DNA from: Heliopora coerulea
Lineage: Eukaryota > Cnidaria > Anthozoa > Scleralcyonacea > Helioporidae
Assembly (NCBI GenBank): GCA_030142905.1
Contig: JASJOG010000032.1
Location: 916,001-980,000 of the forward strand
Direction: 5' to 3'
Length of the DNA: 64,000 nucleotides
Of the stretch, positions 11,401-23,339 are shown in pieces; position 1 is the first letter of the stretch; each line of letters starts with the position of its first letter. A program made the position numbers and the translations under genes. A model generated the notes under the pieces. It searched no databases. It was not told the DNA's origin and saw nothing but the letters and a program-made list of their open reading frames with translations.

Positions 11401-14018
11401 TTTGAAAACCTTTCAAGGCTGTACAAATGGGAACAAAACCAAACAACATAAACTTGCGAATAACAAATCATATATTCATGCCCATCTTAAATGCAGAATT
11501 ACCATGCACTACCACAACGTGGGAGTCAGACATAATCCATCAAATTGTGTTCAGATATTTCCCACCAAATTAAATACCAAGTCAACAGGTAGGAAAGGGT
11601 TTGTTCCAAGTTTAATATTGACGAACACTATGTCGCTTGTCCCAAAGATAGATGAAGTTAATTATTTTGTTGTGAGCCAGAAACATGGCTTACAGACTTG
11701 ATAGATATAAATAATCTTGCAATATCCCAATACAATATCGTTTGTAAAAATCGAATTAACAGAGCACATGGTGGTGTCTGCTTATATATCAAAAATTCTA
11801 TCCAGTTTACAACCCTAGACCAAGTACATTCCCCTGAGTTTGAAGTTCTTTGGGTTCAAATTGTGCTGACTAGACTCCCTTGTGGAATCAACTGTATAAT
11901 TACTGGCATGTTATATCATCCTCCAAGTTGAGAAGATAAACTAATGGAAGATTATTTGGCAAAATCTCTCACAACAGTCGAAAGTCTTTATCCTGGATGT
12001 GGAATTCTTATAGCTAGTTATTTTAACTGACTTGATATTCATCATCTTTCGAATCAATTTAGAATGAGACAGCTTGTTAGTTTGCCTACCAGAGCCAATC
12101 AAACACTTGACTTAATCCTGACAAACCTTTATCAATTCTATGCCAAAAAACTCACTTTTAATTTACCCTTCCTTTGGATTATCAGATCATAATGTCGTAG
12201 TTTTAAGACCAAATGAAAGGCCTACACTATCTGATGGTAAGAAAGTCATAGCCCGAAGAGATACCAGACAAAGTCATAAACAAGAACTTGGGAGATATTT
12301 AAGTGCAATCGATTGGGACCTTGTAAAATACCAAAATAACTGTGAAGGTAAAGTAAAGCTGCTTCAAAATATTATCCAAACTGGCATGGATCTGACAATG
12401 CCTCTTAAAGAGGATAAACGTCATTGCAATGAGCCCACCTGGCTTACAGTGGAGTTCAAAAACCTTATTAAACATCATCAAATAGCTTTTGCCAACAATG
12501 ACACCACTCATTACCGATAAAGAAAAAGGTCAAGAAGCAAGTATTTTTTATTAAAAGTAGACCGTCTGCTTGGTGGAACAAAGTAAAGAAAATATCTGTC
12601 CTGCTGCCGGCTTCTAACTCAGAAAATCTCCTCTCACGAATACACATTGACCAGGTTGATGTAGGAAACCCTTTGTCTGTTACTAATAAAATAAATTCAG
12701 CTTTCTTAGAACCTATGCAGGATTACCAACCACTCACTAATACCTTGGTTCCTGCTGACTACAACAACTCTGATAATGAAATATTTGAAGTTACTGAATT
12801 TTCAACGTGCAATATTTCACAAAAACCAAACCCTCGCAAAGCATGTAGCCCAAACTGGTTACAGAAGGAATATGCAGAAATTTTATCTCAACCAATTTGT
12901 TCCATTCTCAGTAGTTCATACCAAGAGCAGAAATTACCACCTGCCAGGAAATTTGCAAATGTCATCCCCGTACCTAAGACAAAACCAGTTACGGAGATAA
13001 ATAAAAATCTTCAACCAATATCTTTAACACCTAGCATCTCAAAAGTTGCTGAAGAATTTATTGTTACAAAGTATATAGCTCCAGCTATTAAGGTGATCGA
13101 TCCCAACCAATACGGCACAATACCAAAATCTTCCACGATTTGTCAACGATCTCAAGCAACCAATGGTACTGGGTCAGCGGTAAGGATTACTTTATTTGAC
13201 TATAGGAAAGCATTCAATCAGTATCTACCATCAAAAATTGGTCATTGCTTAACAGACTCCAACTGAACCTGGAGAAATGCAAGGACCTCAGAATTTATTT
13301 CAAACAACAAAAGCAAGACTTTGACCCTATAATTATTAACAATAAACAACTTCAAGTTGTTGATCATGCAAAAATACTAGGGTTAACAATCTCTGAGAAC
13401 TTACAGTGGACCTATTACATTAGTGAAGTTGTTAAGAAAGGCAGCAAATGCTTGTACTGTCTCATTCAACTGAAACGAGCTAGCATCCCTATACCTGATG
13501 TTGTAAAACTTCTATTGCACCTGTATTAGACCAACTCTTGAGTATGGAGTGGAGGTTTACCATCATTCACTGTCCCAATACTTAGAGAACGAATTGGAAT
13601 GAGTTCATAAGCATTCTTTGGCGATCATATTTCCAGGGGAAGAATATAATCAAACATTACAACTCTCTGGCCTAAAATTCTTATATAGCCAACAGCAGGA
13701 CTTGTACAAAAGATTGTTTCAATCTGTGGCAAAGATGTTTCTCACGAACTTCATAATTTGTTGCCTCTTAAGAATGAACCAACGTATAATTTAAGACATA
13801 AATGCACTTATATTCTCCCATTAATCCACACAAAACATTTCCAAAATATGTTTATCCTTTCAATGTCGAAATGTTAAGTTGTATATAATCAGTGTGCTGC
13901 TAATATTTTATCTGTAAATAAGTACTTTACTCTTTTCTTTTATCAGTTTTAAATTGTATTTGTAAAGTCTACACAATTCAGCCTTATGGGCTGCCATTTA
14001 GTTTTATTAAATAATCTT
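11400..14018 (+). mobile_element. Non-LTR retrotransposon (CR1/jockey-like LINE), internally deleted
   Basis: The element carries an apurinic-type endonuclease followed by a reverse transcriptase. Its 3' end near 14018 sits in a short AT-rich tail (TTTTATTAAATAATCTTGAA). It lies in sense orientation inside the alpha-kinase remnant. The 5' end is uncertain. Subfamily assignment (CR1 versus jockey) would need a phylogeny. Confidence 0.75.
11590..13870 (+). pseudogene. LINE endonuclease and reverse transcriptase, broken
   Basis: Endonuclease pieces: MSLVPKIDEVNYFVV, AHGGVCLYIKNS (11765-11800) and the terminal GLSDHNVVV (12175-12200). Also present are ANQTLDLILTNL and a degenerate GDFN-like site near 12010. 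RT pieces: PLSVTNKINSAFL, ANVIPVPKTKPVTEINKNL, PISLTPSISKVAEEF, DPNQYGTIPKSST and LFDYRKAFN (motif A Asp, about 13195-13215). The next readable part (13245 on) is the thumb region, LEKCKDLRIYFKQQK and VDHAKILGLTIS. The segment that should hold motifs B and C, including the YxDD box, is absent, an apparent deletion near 13220-13245. Frames change at least five times. The 3' coding tail runs to about 13870 (LEYGVEVYHHSL). Confidence 0.8.
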
Positions 14019-14639
14019 GAACCACTTGAGGCATGTCTTTTGCTAGAGGAGGTTGCAGAGATGCATACAAAGCAACAGCTTTAAAAGGCTTACAAGGTTG
14101 CTTTGTTGTGAAATGCTACAGGAGTGACCAGATTGACCAGATTGAATTGTTAAAACAACTTGTTGCATCAGCTGAAATTCATACCAGAAAGACTGTCCAA
14201 ATACACGACCTAATATGTCACCTTTTAGGTTTGATGTGCAATGAAGGACCATCACAGTTTGGCCAAAGTTTCAAATATACAAAATTGTATCATGGGAAAA
14301 TTAAGAACAAATGTGCCACCATTAAGAAGTATTTTAGGGAAATTTACAAGATACATTAATAATACACATGATGTTCTGACTAATCACTGTGAGATTGGTT
14401 TAAAGGCTGAGACATCTGCTCACTATTCTTACATAAAATGTGGTAAACAGGTGATGGTTTTGGGTTTTCAGGGAGTTGGATTTGAATTGTGTGACCTGGA
14501 AAATTCCAGCACACAACTGTATGCAGATGACTTGATGGATTTTTTGTGCAGGTAATCTGTCTGCTATAGCAATCAATAGATTCCTTCAGTATAAATGTTA
14601 CAAATTCTGTAAGCTTTTAAATTTAGATATCAAGTAACT

Positions 14640-15075
14640 CCAATAATGCCTCTTTAGTAAGCAGGTGATAAATTGTGTTGTTTATCACTGTATTTATGCA
14701 TGTATTAAATAACTGAAAATTCAAAGTTTGACAAATCCAGTAATTACTAAGACAAGTTAGATGCAATGAAGATATGGCATAAGAATCTTTTCAGCATGCA
14801 ATCATATACATGTACTATCCTCAGCTACTAAAAAATATTAAGACCATGTGCTATTTTAATATCACTAATTTAGCACTAAATAGACTTATTAATCCACATA
14901 ACTTAATGTCTAATCTTAATCATTTATACACAGGTTATATTAAGCACATATATTTATCCATAATTAATACTATAAAAGCAGCACATTTTCTTGTTTTTCA
15001 ATGCTTAAAGATGGGCTAAGCTGAATAAAGGGTCTTGTTGAATTAACATATGTCAGTTGAAACTATTAACTAATA
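14640..15075. other. Gene-less AT-rich stretch
   Basis: Nothing recognisable between the alpha-kinase end and the last exon of the minus-strand integrase gene. Confidence 0.4.
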
Positions 15076-15279
15076 TTACTGCTGCCAGTTTGCTTTAAGA
15101 TAAAGGAGTGCATTCGCTGCTTTTCTGGACTCAACCTTCCTGACATCAGGAGTGATAACCTGGCATTTCTGACAAAATTTTGGTTCCAAAATATCATCAG
15201 TACCATTGAATATATTGGAAAGTTTGGCTACTTCTTCCAGGTCATCCTCTGAAACTGGGATCCGCCACATCTTTCAGAG

Positions 15280-16286
15280 AAATTGTAAATATGTTATAGA
15301 ATCCCATCGGGCAATTATTTGTTTTTTTGTTTGTTTATTTTCTTTCCCTGTGGTTGTTCCAGATAGTTTTCTTGAATGTATCTAGCTCCCTTTGTAATAG
15401 AGGCACATAATTAAATGCAAGCATTGATCTAAAAAAAAATTGTCATCAGCTGTAATCTCCAAAATTGAAGGGGCTATCTAAACAGCCTCCCCACTCTTTG
15501 GGTAAAGCATTTGTTTATCAGCCAAATTGTTTGATTTTTTCAAATTCGTGTTGACAAAACAAGGTCTTTTTATGAGATGACAGCTGATTATTGAGAGGAG
15601 CACAATCTTTGTAATGCCCTTATGGCTGCCAAGTGCTACCTCAAAACACGCTTTTGGTCTACCAAAGTTGTTACTGATTGTTCTTTGTAATGACTTTAAA
15701 GCTCTAACCAAACAAGAGCACAAGGAACTGCAACTTTTAACTTACTGGTTGAATGTTTGCACAAGTTCAGTACTTGTACTAGTTCTCATTCTTTTACAAA
15801 ATTGTAAAGTACCATCGTAATAAATACTAGCAAACAATTCAAATTGTTTATGGACACTAAAGTAGCATTTCAAAGGTAATGAAATGGTGCCAGCATTTTT
15901 CTACTTTGTTTAGAGGAAGACAAAACGTCTGGTGCTTGGAAACTACTGTACTTGCATCAACATACTTTTAATGTTTAAACCACTCACAACTCCAAGGAAA
16001 TTGGCATTGGAAATTGAACATGCTCAAGTTACTTGCTAGCTAATGTAAGCCATAAGTTAAAACTTGCAGTGGCTAGTGCTTTTGTGTGATCAGGGCTTTA
16101 TAAACTTGCTATATATTTAAAGTTATTAACATAATTTTTTTTTATCAAAACTCATGGGCATCCCTTACAAACAATGACATCTTGTCAATATTAGATTAAA
16201 ATCTGTTATAATCTAATAAATATACGAAGTTTTTACAAGTTCTGCTATAAATGTCACCGTAAATACTAAGGTCGTTTGTATTCACT
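15280..16286. other. Intron-like stretch of the integrase gene
   Basis: AT-rich sequence between the core and C-terminal blocks. A TTTTTTTATC tract lies near 16136. No independent gene recognised. Confidence 0.4.
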
Positions 16287-17349
16287 TTATGAATGAAAAA
16301 CTGTCCTTTTTGTTTGTTGAGGGTCATAGTCACCAGACTCCAACAAACCATTCAACTGCTGCTTATAAAATTTTTCTAATCTGTCAAGTGATTCCCTGCA
16401 TCACCTCTCTATTTTGTTTTCTGTGGAGGATCCATATATGATGCTGTCTACAACATCAAGATCACCAGCCATGTATCTGAGGAAGGAATGCATAGTGGCA
16501 ATTACTGTAGTTTCATTTCCCCTGTCACTTATTCTTGATGGAAGGACTGTAAAAAGGATGATGCAATAGTGATGCAAAATCCACGAACCTTGAGATATAC
16601 ACAGCATCTTTCAGGGCAACAAAATGATAATCTAGGCCACTTCATAAAAGCTGCAAAGTCTCTTAAAAGTTTAATTATGTAGTATACTTTTCTCTCAAAC
16701 CATAATTTAAACACCTTTTGCATGTACTTGGAATTATTGCAAAAGCAAATCTACATTGTGCAAGGCTGATTTTCCTTCTGGCCAATAAATAAACACATCT
16801 GTTCAATTTGATGAGTTGAGAACTGTATAAACAACTCAGACAACTCTTACCATGTAGTTACAAACAGTTGTTCTAGCAGAGACCGCTTCTTAGATTGGGA
16901 AAATACAGTGGGGGTTACAATAAACTTGCTGTTCAATTAATAAATTGAAAAGACCAATATCTTGTAGTTTATCCATTACTTACTTTGATGTTTGTATAAG
17001 TATCCAAAGTAGAATCTGCCAACAATTTCTGGTTTGTTGTTTGTGGTCCAGGTCCAATGTATATTCGTTCTTCCACTAAATGTGTCCATTCCTCCATAGA
17101 TACAAACTGGAAACATAGACTTAAAAACCACCAAGTTTGTTGCGGCCATCCAGAGACATGGTGTGGTCTGGTCCCTGTTTGATGAACGAATGTTTAGCTT
17201 TGGTATTTGAAAGCCATAAAGTATTCATCTCCTTGCCCACCACGCAAAGTGTGGTGCGAGGGTACTAATGTTGACATGTGTGGAGTCCTGTTAAACACAT
17301 GGTGACTAGGGAGAAAAATTTTCGCTTTGAGTATGTGTCTTTCTATGTA

Positions 17350-19100
17350 TATATGGATCCCAGTCGCTCAAAAATGCTGTGTGTAAGCTCGGGGGGACTG
17401 GTATGTTGTTGAACAAACCGTACTTAGGTACTGTATCGAAGCAAATGTATTTGGTCTCATTCTTTTTTCCGTTGTATGGATCTCTTGCGAGTTGTTTACG
17501 TTATTTGAACACTGAAGCCAGTAAACGGCTTTCTTGGTGCCTGCAGCTGGTTTTGCCATCTCAGTAACTGGACAATTTACAACTTGACAGAGCAGTTCTC
17601 AAAGTTTGCTCCTTGGAATATACATTTGCCAACTGTTCACTTTTTGCAGCAACGCTTTGTCTTGGTTCTTTCTGATTTATATGAACAAAAGACGTAAGGG
17701 AACTCGTTTGCTGTCAGGACATTTGCTAAGCGACTGTGTTAAAACGACATTCTTTGCTGAAGTTGAATAGATGTTGATTAGTATAAATCTTGGCACTTTT
17801 CGCGTTCTGGTAACCACTTACCTGACCGCACAATCACAGGTACGTCTGAATCGAGTAGCTTTGAAGTACAAGTTCTGCAAACGGAATTGTTTTGAGCAGT
17901 TTTTAAAAGTAGCTTCCCGACTTCATTCTTCCTTAAGGGAGACTTGTACAAAATATTACCACCTGGATTTTGCTGGTGTTTATTGGTAAAGTAGAATGAA
18001 GATTCTGGTTCATTCGTCTCTGTACAATGATTATTTTTCAACATTTTGCAGTATTTAGCCAGACAGCATTCATGGTCAATTGTTTGAGAAGTGGGATAGA
18101 ACACTCGTCATCCAGAAGAGTTGTTCAGGCCATGACAGTCATTGGATGTTTTCTCCGCTTTCCACACAAAGATTTCATTGCCTCAATAAGGATTTTTTTC
18201 ACTATGAAATGTCACCCCATTGAAGACATTAGGATGTATTTTTGGCTCAAAACAAAAATGCAAGGTAAACAGCCACCAGGTAACTCGCTGCAAAGCTACT
18301 TGTTTTTGGTCACCAAATTATCCTTTGGCAAAAAAGTTGTTCACTTCAGTCTTTCTTACTTCAATAGTGATTCATGCATGATGACCTTTACCATATTTGA
18401 TTGGTAATGCTTTCATCAGGATTTTAAAACCTCTCAAGAAAGTTTAAAGTTGTCTGTGTGTAAATTTACCATTGAACCCTTTGTGCTGAGGTGCCACTGA
18501 ATGCTTAGTTGAAAATATGCAAGAGTTGCAGGTTTATATGCCATTTGTCTTTTTTATTGATGTTTTGCCTTGGAAAAAGTATGTCTTTTACTTCCCTCTT
18601 CTCGTTCTTCTTTCTACACAACTTGCACAAGGTTTGCTTGTTGCATTTTGTTTTATGTTTTGTATTTTCCGATTTTTGGTCCGATAAAACTGCAGAATTC
18701 GTTCATGTTTTCTTCGTTTACTTCATCACCAAAGTCTTGTACTTCTGGATGAATACTTAGCATAAACCCTTATCATAGCAGATCTTAAAGACATTTGTAA
18801 CCAACTTTGAGGTACGTATAATTTATCAATTTTTGAAGTCAAAAAAATGTCAAAAATATTCAATCATGAGCTGTCTGTAATGCTGGTATTCGTTTGATAA
18901 TCTTTGAGAATGCTCCACTTTTAAGACAGAAAGTCTGGTAATCTAGTAAAACAATCTTTCTTTAAGGCAAAATGAGTGAGAAGTCTAATTGGAAAATGAC
19001 ACAAATTACCATAAACCTGCAAATAATTCAGGGTATTGATCCTATTGTTTGTTGTTTAATAATTTAATTGGAAGAATGGACATGTTACCATTTATTAATC
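17350..19100 (-). repeat. Divergent repeat, copy 1, with minus-strand coding-like core
   Basis: Long patchy similarity to 39480-41060 in the same orientation: shared stretches such as TAACTGGACAATT, GAGCAGTT.TCAAA, AAAAGACnTAAnGGAACT and GACAGCATTCATnGTCAATTG. On the minus strand both copies encode related peptides: here DHECCLAKYCKMLKNNHC followed by NILYKSPLRKNEVGKLLL (about 17880-18075). The other copy has DNECCPINYYKIFKSHC. A good donor, AGGTAAGT, follows in this copy near 17815. The shared peptide suggests decayed copies of one protein-coding repeat. I do not recognise the protein. Confidence 0.55.
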
Positions 19101-19918
19101 TGTTGAACGTTATTCTCACAAAACTTTTTGTTTTAATAAAGCAGAATTGAAAGTTTAAACGTAAACATAAAATAATTTCCAGTTTGGATTGTTGTTTATT
19201 TGTGGCCAAATTCTGTGTGGATTTTTTTTTATTGCATGTCCTCTTCCAGTTAAATTCTGCTGACTGTCTTTTTGATGATTTTGAAAAATTATCATTGTTA
19301 CTTGGATTCTCAAGAGATATATTGGAAGGGGGTGAGATGTTGTTGCATGCATGTATTTCTAGTTTTAAAACTATGTTAGGTGATTGATTCTTAACACAAC
19401 ACTTAAAAAGTTCTTAAAGAGGCAATCAACTAAAATTTCAAAGGGTGCTTTTGGACTAATAGTAATGAAATTTACAACTATAAATTGAATTTTCTTGTCA
19501 TTCATCAATAGTAATAATGTAAAATTTCCGTGTTTATGCTGAAAGACTGTAAACTTTAAAGGAAATCTTACTTCAGCAAAGAATGTTTTGTTTCTTGGCT
19601 TTTTTCCTGGAAGGTCGCACATTGCCTCTTTCATCCCATTCATTAGCCCATAAACCAAATTTCTTAAGACATTTAGTCCATGTACTTTATGCACCTTCTT
19701 GTGCAATGCATGGTACCCAAGAAGTCTGCCAGGTCTGTCCATCTTTTTTTGATAGCAGCATTGATGTAATTTATTGAAAAGTATTTAAATCATCAAGCAA
19801 GGAGACTCTTCTTGCATCAAATCCAGTATCCTCCTAAACACAAGATCAGTTTCTAAATCTGCATCCAGTTTCCAACAAGCCTTCTCTCTTTAAACAGCTT
19901 TGGAAGTTAAAATTTCCC

Positions 19919-20153
19919 CACTAAAATAACTGTATTGTGGGATAGAAATGGCACTCATGGGCCATGGCAAAGTGAGAGAAAAATTTAAAAAATGTTTTTT
20001 TTAATTCTAAGTTAAACATTTTTCAATTAAAAAATAAATTAACAATTTTAATTATGATTATGATGAAAATAAAAAGCAGCTGAAGTGCATTTTCAATAAA
20101 AAATTATGAATCAAAAAGTGTTGTGGCACTCATGGGCCACAATAGTGGTAAGT
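19919..20153 (+). repeat. MITE family copy B
   Basis: Two copies of TGGCACTCATGGGCCA-like sequence (near 19949 and 20124) bound an AT-rich core. It is inverted relative to copy A at 10066-10268. It lies immediately upstream of the integrase gene's first recognised exon. Confidence 0.6.
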
Positions 20154-20600
20154 ATAATCAAATTGAATCTGTTGTTTCAAGTCTCTACAGTAGACCTAGT
20201 TTGGTTTGAGATATCTCTGACTACAGGAACACTTTGTTGTCAGCATTGTTGTCCTTGAAAAGTAGCACAATGGCTCTCATGTTCTTTTACACTGTGCCGG
20301 CTTTTGGCCAGGTGTTCTTAAACATCATGATGTGCCCAAGACAAGGTAACATTATTTGCCGGCAGCAAACATGCTAGTGATCTCTGATGCTAGTTCCTCA
20401 TTCTTTAACATCTCATATTCCAACTCCAGATTCTCCAGACTATAATTACCTTTAGCTTGGCCACTCTGTTCTGTCAAACGTCGGTACTAGCTGGCAACCT
20501 AATTATGTATTCCAGGTTATTCATCATATTTTTAGAAACAAACAATCTACTATCATCCAACACTTTGGTTCCAAAAATGGAGTACATCGGAGCATCTTAA
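20154..20600. other. Unassigned stretch
   Basis: No coding signature on either strand. It separates the MITE from the virus-like region and may hold that element's undetected end. Confidence 0.3.
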
Positions 20601-20799
20601 ACTTTTGCTGAGTTGTCTTTTGAGGTCAGCTTTCTCCAATTTTGTGTCCCAACACCAGACTATCAGGTGAAGGTTTCCCGGATGCTCTTGTGGGAATTGT
20701 CATATATCACCTCACCAGTATATTTGAAATCCAACCTGCTTTGCAAAATGGTTCTTGGTGTTGCTGACTTTGAGAGCCAAGCAAAGGTGCAAAGACTCC

Positions 20800-22295
20800 A
20801 GAACCAGACAATTGCTCCTCAACAACCTTGGGACTCTGATATAAAGCTGATGACATGCCTCATCCATTCTCCAACTACCCTGGTGCTATTCTTTGTTCTG
20901 TCTTCTGCATATATTTCAACACATGTTTTACTTCCTCGTGGTAAGATATAACATAGTTCCCCTGATGAATAGATAAATGTGGTCAATGACGAAAATAAGT
21001 CCTCCACCCACTGTTTTTTTTGGGAATGTCTTCTATTTCTCTCCACAGCTGCGACTTCTTGATCTTCTCCACTAGTTTCACAGGTCTTGGCTTTTGATAG
21101 ACCCACCTCAGTTTAGTTCTTGCTATTGGTGGTCTTAAATGTTCTCACCATGTTCCATATGTTGCCTCCATCTTCACCCTCTGTTGCATCATCGGAAAAA
21201 GCTGGTTTCAATTATTGTTTTCTTGCCCATTAGCCTTTTTAGAAACCTGATGTTGGTGCACTCTAGTTCCAGCAAAAGGATGCCATCGAATAAAAATCCA
21301 ATGCTCCTGGTGTTATAATAGTTGTCCTTTTTGCCGAATATTTTCTCAATGGCTGTCGCAGGCTTGCCTGTGTTGCTCAACCTGTCTAAGTTGTCCAATA
21401 AATCATTGCTCTCATGGCTTCCACCAAAATGCATCTCCTCCTCCTCTTCTCTGTTCTTATTCAGGTTCATCTGTATATCTTACTAAGGGTAAAATTTATT
21501 GTATTTCTTTATGAATCTCATGTTGTCAATAGCCCTTAGGCCTGACAGTAATATTTTTTTATTCAACACTAGGCCTCTCATATAGCCTTTCAGTCGGTTC
21601 AAGATTTAGTTCTATATGGTACTGGCTAGTGTACTATTTTTGATGTAGAATTTATTTTGGTTCTTGCCAGATATGCGTGAATCAAGATAGCTGATGTTGC
21701 AGTATTGAACACAAACAAAGCAGCAACAATTTATTTACCTATGGCTGACCCTGTTAAATAGATAGACACTAAGTTCAACAACAGTCTTAATTTCTGCTTT
21801 CTTTTGGCCATCCTTCTGTAGACCTATGACTTTTTGTGTAAAGGCTTGTCTAGCTTGACATCAGTGTGATTGAAGTTGATGATCTTTTTGACCAACTCTC
21901 TTCTCATGATCAATGGTTGTCTTTGTGCCAGTTGTCTACTTAATGTTATACACCATTGAAAACAACTGAAATCACTGACAGGATAGTTCTACACCATTTA
22001 TTGGATACTGACACTTGAGCTTCTTCCCCTTTGGAAGATCCTGAATAGTGCCACCATTATTCCAGATTTTAGGAAACCTTGGTTTATGGACCTGTCATTC
22101 TTGGGAGTATTAGAGTAGATGTTTACTTCTATACCATTCGTTGTGTCCTTGAAGGAGACTAGACTTTTTGTTAATATCAGCATATGGGTAATTTTTTGCG
22201 AATTCCTTTAACTTTTCTCTCTCCAATTTTTTCTTGACTTTCTTGTAATTATTGCCGAGATACTGCTTGAATAGATCCGCCATATATTCTACCAT
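20800..22295 (-). pseudogene. Unrecognised minus-strand ORFs of the virus-like element
   Basis: Fragments at 22110-22295 (ADLFKQYLGNNYKKVKKKLE, basic and coiled-coil-like), 21998-22183 (KDTTNGIEVNIYSNTPKND), 21189-21470 (acidic start, then KPATAIEKIFGKKDNYYNTR) and 20819-21106. The first two join through a frameshift near 22160, because SLVSFKDTTNGIEV follows the lysine-rich segment. They face away from the structural-type ORF that starts at 22303, leaving almost no intergenic space. I cannot assign a function. Confidence 0.4.
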
Positions 22296-22302
22296 ATAAT
22301 AT

Positions 22303-22872
22303 ATGAAGAAGATAACAGTGTTGGTTAATGGAAACTCTGAAGTAATTGACCTTCAGGAATTTATGATAGTAACACATGATAACCCATTCATTTTGGTCAA
22401 GAAAGCAACAATATTCTGGAACAATGAATTAAAGTATAATAGTGTCAAAAACGCAATAAGCCCAGGTTATTGGACTTTCTCTATGCTAAAGAAGGAGATC
22501 AAGAGTTATGGCACTGCGAGTCTCAAAGCCAGTGAATGACAGAAGTTGTTCAATAACTAGTAATAATAATATTAATCTCAAAGATTTTGGGCCCATCAGT
22601 GCCAACAAGAAGATAAAAAGCAGGCCAGTAGATGTTAATTTAGGGTTAAAGTTTATAAGAATAAGTTGAAATATAATTAGTACACACAATAACATTTACA
22701 TGGATTCCAAGTCAAGCACATTAGTCAGTTTAGCTATTACAAGTGCTCAGACAATGAAAGGGAGTGTTCAACATTATTCTGATATAGAAATTAGAGTTCC
22801 TATCAAAGGTGTAGATCAGGATCGAAATGAAGTAAACATTGGAGACATGCTGTTGGATTTGTATCTTATCTA
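22303..22872 (+). pseudogene. Structural-type ORF (possible penton-like protein), broken
   Basis: It starts MKKITVLVNGNSEVIDL at 22303 and runs to a stop at 22537. It then continues in other frames with NLKDFGPISANKKIKS (about 22575-22620) and, from 22700, MDSKSSTLVSLAITSAQTMK and IEIRVPIKGVDQDRNEVNI. The layout, with a beta-rich start containing ATIFWNNELKYN and PGYWTFSMLKKEI and a C-terminal domain ending in DMLLDLYL, resembles structural ORFs of virus-like elements in cnidarian genomes as I remember them. Two frameshifts and several stops are present. The role is inferred only from that resemblance. Confidence 0.4.
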
Positions 22873-23339
22873 ATTGTGAATCAGTTTTGAATCACTCTAG
22901 GTCATCTTTAACAGCAATGCTCTCTTTCGAAACAAGTGAGTCATAGTCAGGCATTTCACCATGTTCTTTCAACTTTTTCAAGTCTAGTATGTAGTTTTGC
23001 CTTTTTGCACCATAGCAGTGACACCTGTTGTCATAATGGTATCAACAAACTCTTTCAGACAAAAATAAAAATAAAACTCTTGTCCTCAGTTAAATTCCCT
23101 TTACAAGAGGTAATCTGGTTTTGAATTTTAGAAGCACACTTCAGCATAATGGAGCTCACAGTAAATTTAGCCACAGATTAAAAGTAAGATTGGCTGAAGA
23201 GAATCTCTTGACCATCTGAATCAATCAGAGTGTGGATGGTGCAATTTCCGACCCTTGAGAAATTGGGACTGCACAAAGATACATGTAAATTTTCATACAA
23301 ACTGCTGGAGTTTCAATAACTCGACTGATAATAAAGGTT

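Larger units (their letters stand above)
10378..14636 (+). pseudogene. Alpha-type protein kinase remnant, interrupted by a LINE
   Basis: The 3' part (14033-14636) is an alpha-kinase (eEF2K/MHCK-like) catalytic domain. It shows SFARGGCRDAYKA at the start of the N-lobe, CFVVKCY with the conserved Lys, LKAETSAHYSYIKCGKQ, MVLGFQGVGFELCD, and a C-terminal NLSAIAINRFLQYKCYKFC. The family usually has Asp in the LDxQGxG position, here Gly. The zinc-site His before the CxxxC pair is also missing (QYKC). Frame changes occur near 14335 and 14545. The 5' part (10378-10897) ends with MSIPLSQMIELDKLIPPNKE, which I associate with the segment just before the kinase domain in related animal proteins. Between them sits a LINE (about 11400-14018). 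Kinase identity is firm. The link to the 5' part is an inference from family memory and order. Catalysis looks lost. Confidence 0.7.
15076..19780 (-). pseudogene. Multi-exon integrase-core (rve-type) gene, lightly damaged
   Basis: Four blocks read down the minus strand in the order of a metazoan integrase-core protein family of transposon origin. The N-terminal block (19572-19780) shows RPGRLLGYHALHKKVHKVHG and ends at a GTAAGA donor. The core part 1 (16984-17235) has HTMSLDGRNKLGG with the first Asp and CIYGGMDTFSGR, ending at a GTAAGT donor. The core part 2 (about 16287-16546, after a TTTTTACAG acceptor) has LPSRISDRGNETTVIATMHS and SSTENKIER with the Glu. The C-terminal block (15076-15270) has VSEDDLEEVAKLSNIF and ends in LYLKANWQQ. 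The 437-bp intron 16547-16983 joins core parts in frame. Damage seen: one frameshift inside core part 1 and a TGA where the Trp after KIER is expected. The 2.3-kb intron 17236-19571 is mostly a repeat. Function as an active recombinase is not supported. Confidence 0.65.

Noticed and set aside
17744..19600. A 17-bp ACATTCTTTGCTGAAGT match in inverted orientation at 17748 and 19573
   Set aside because: Too short, with no extension on either side; could be chance in AT-rich DNA.
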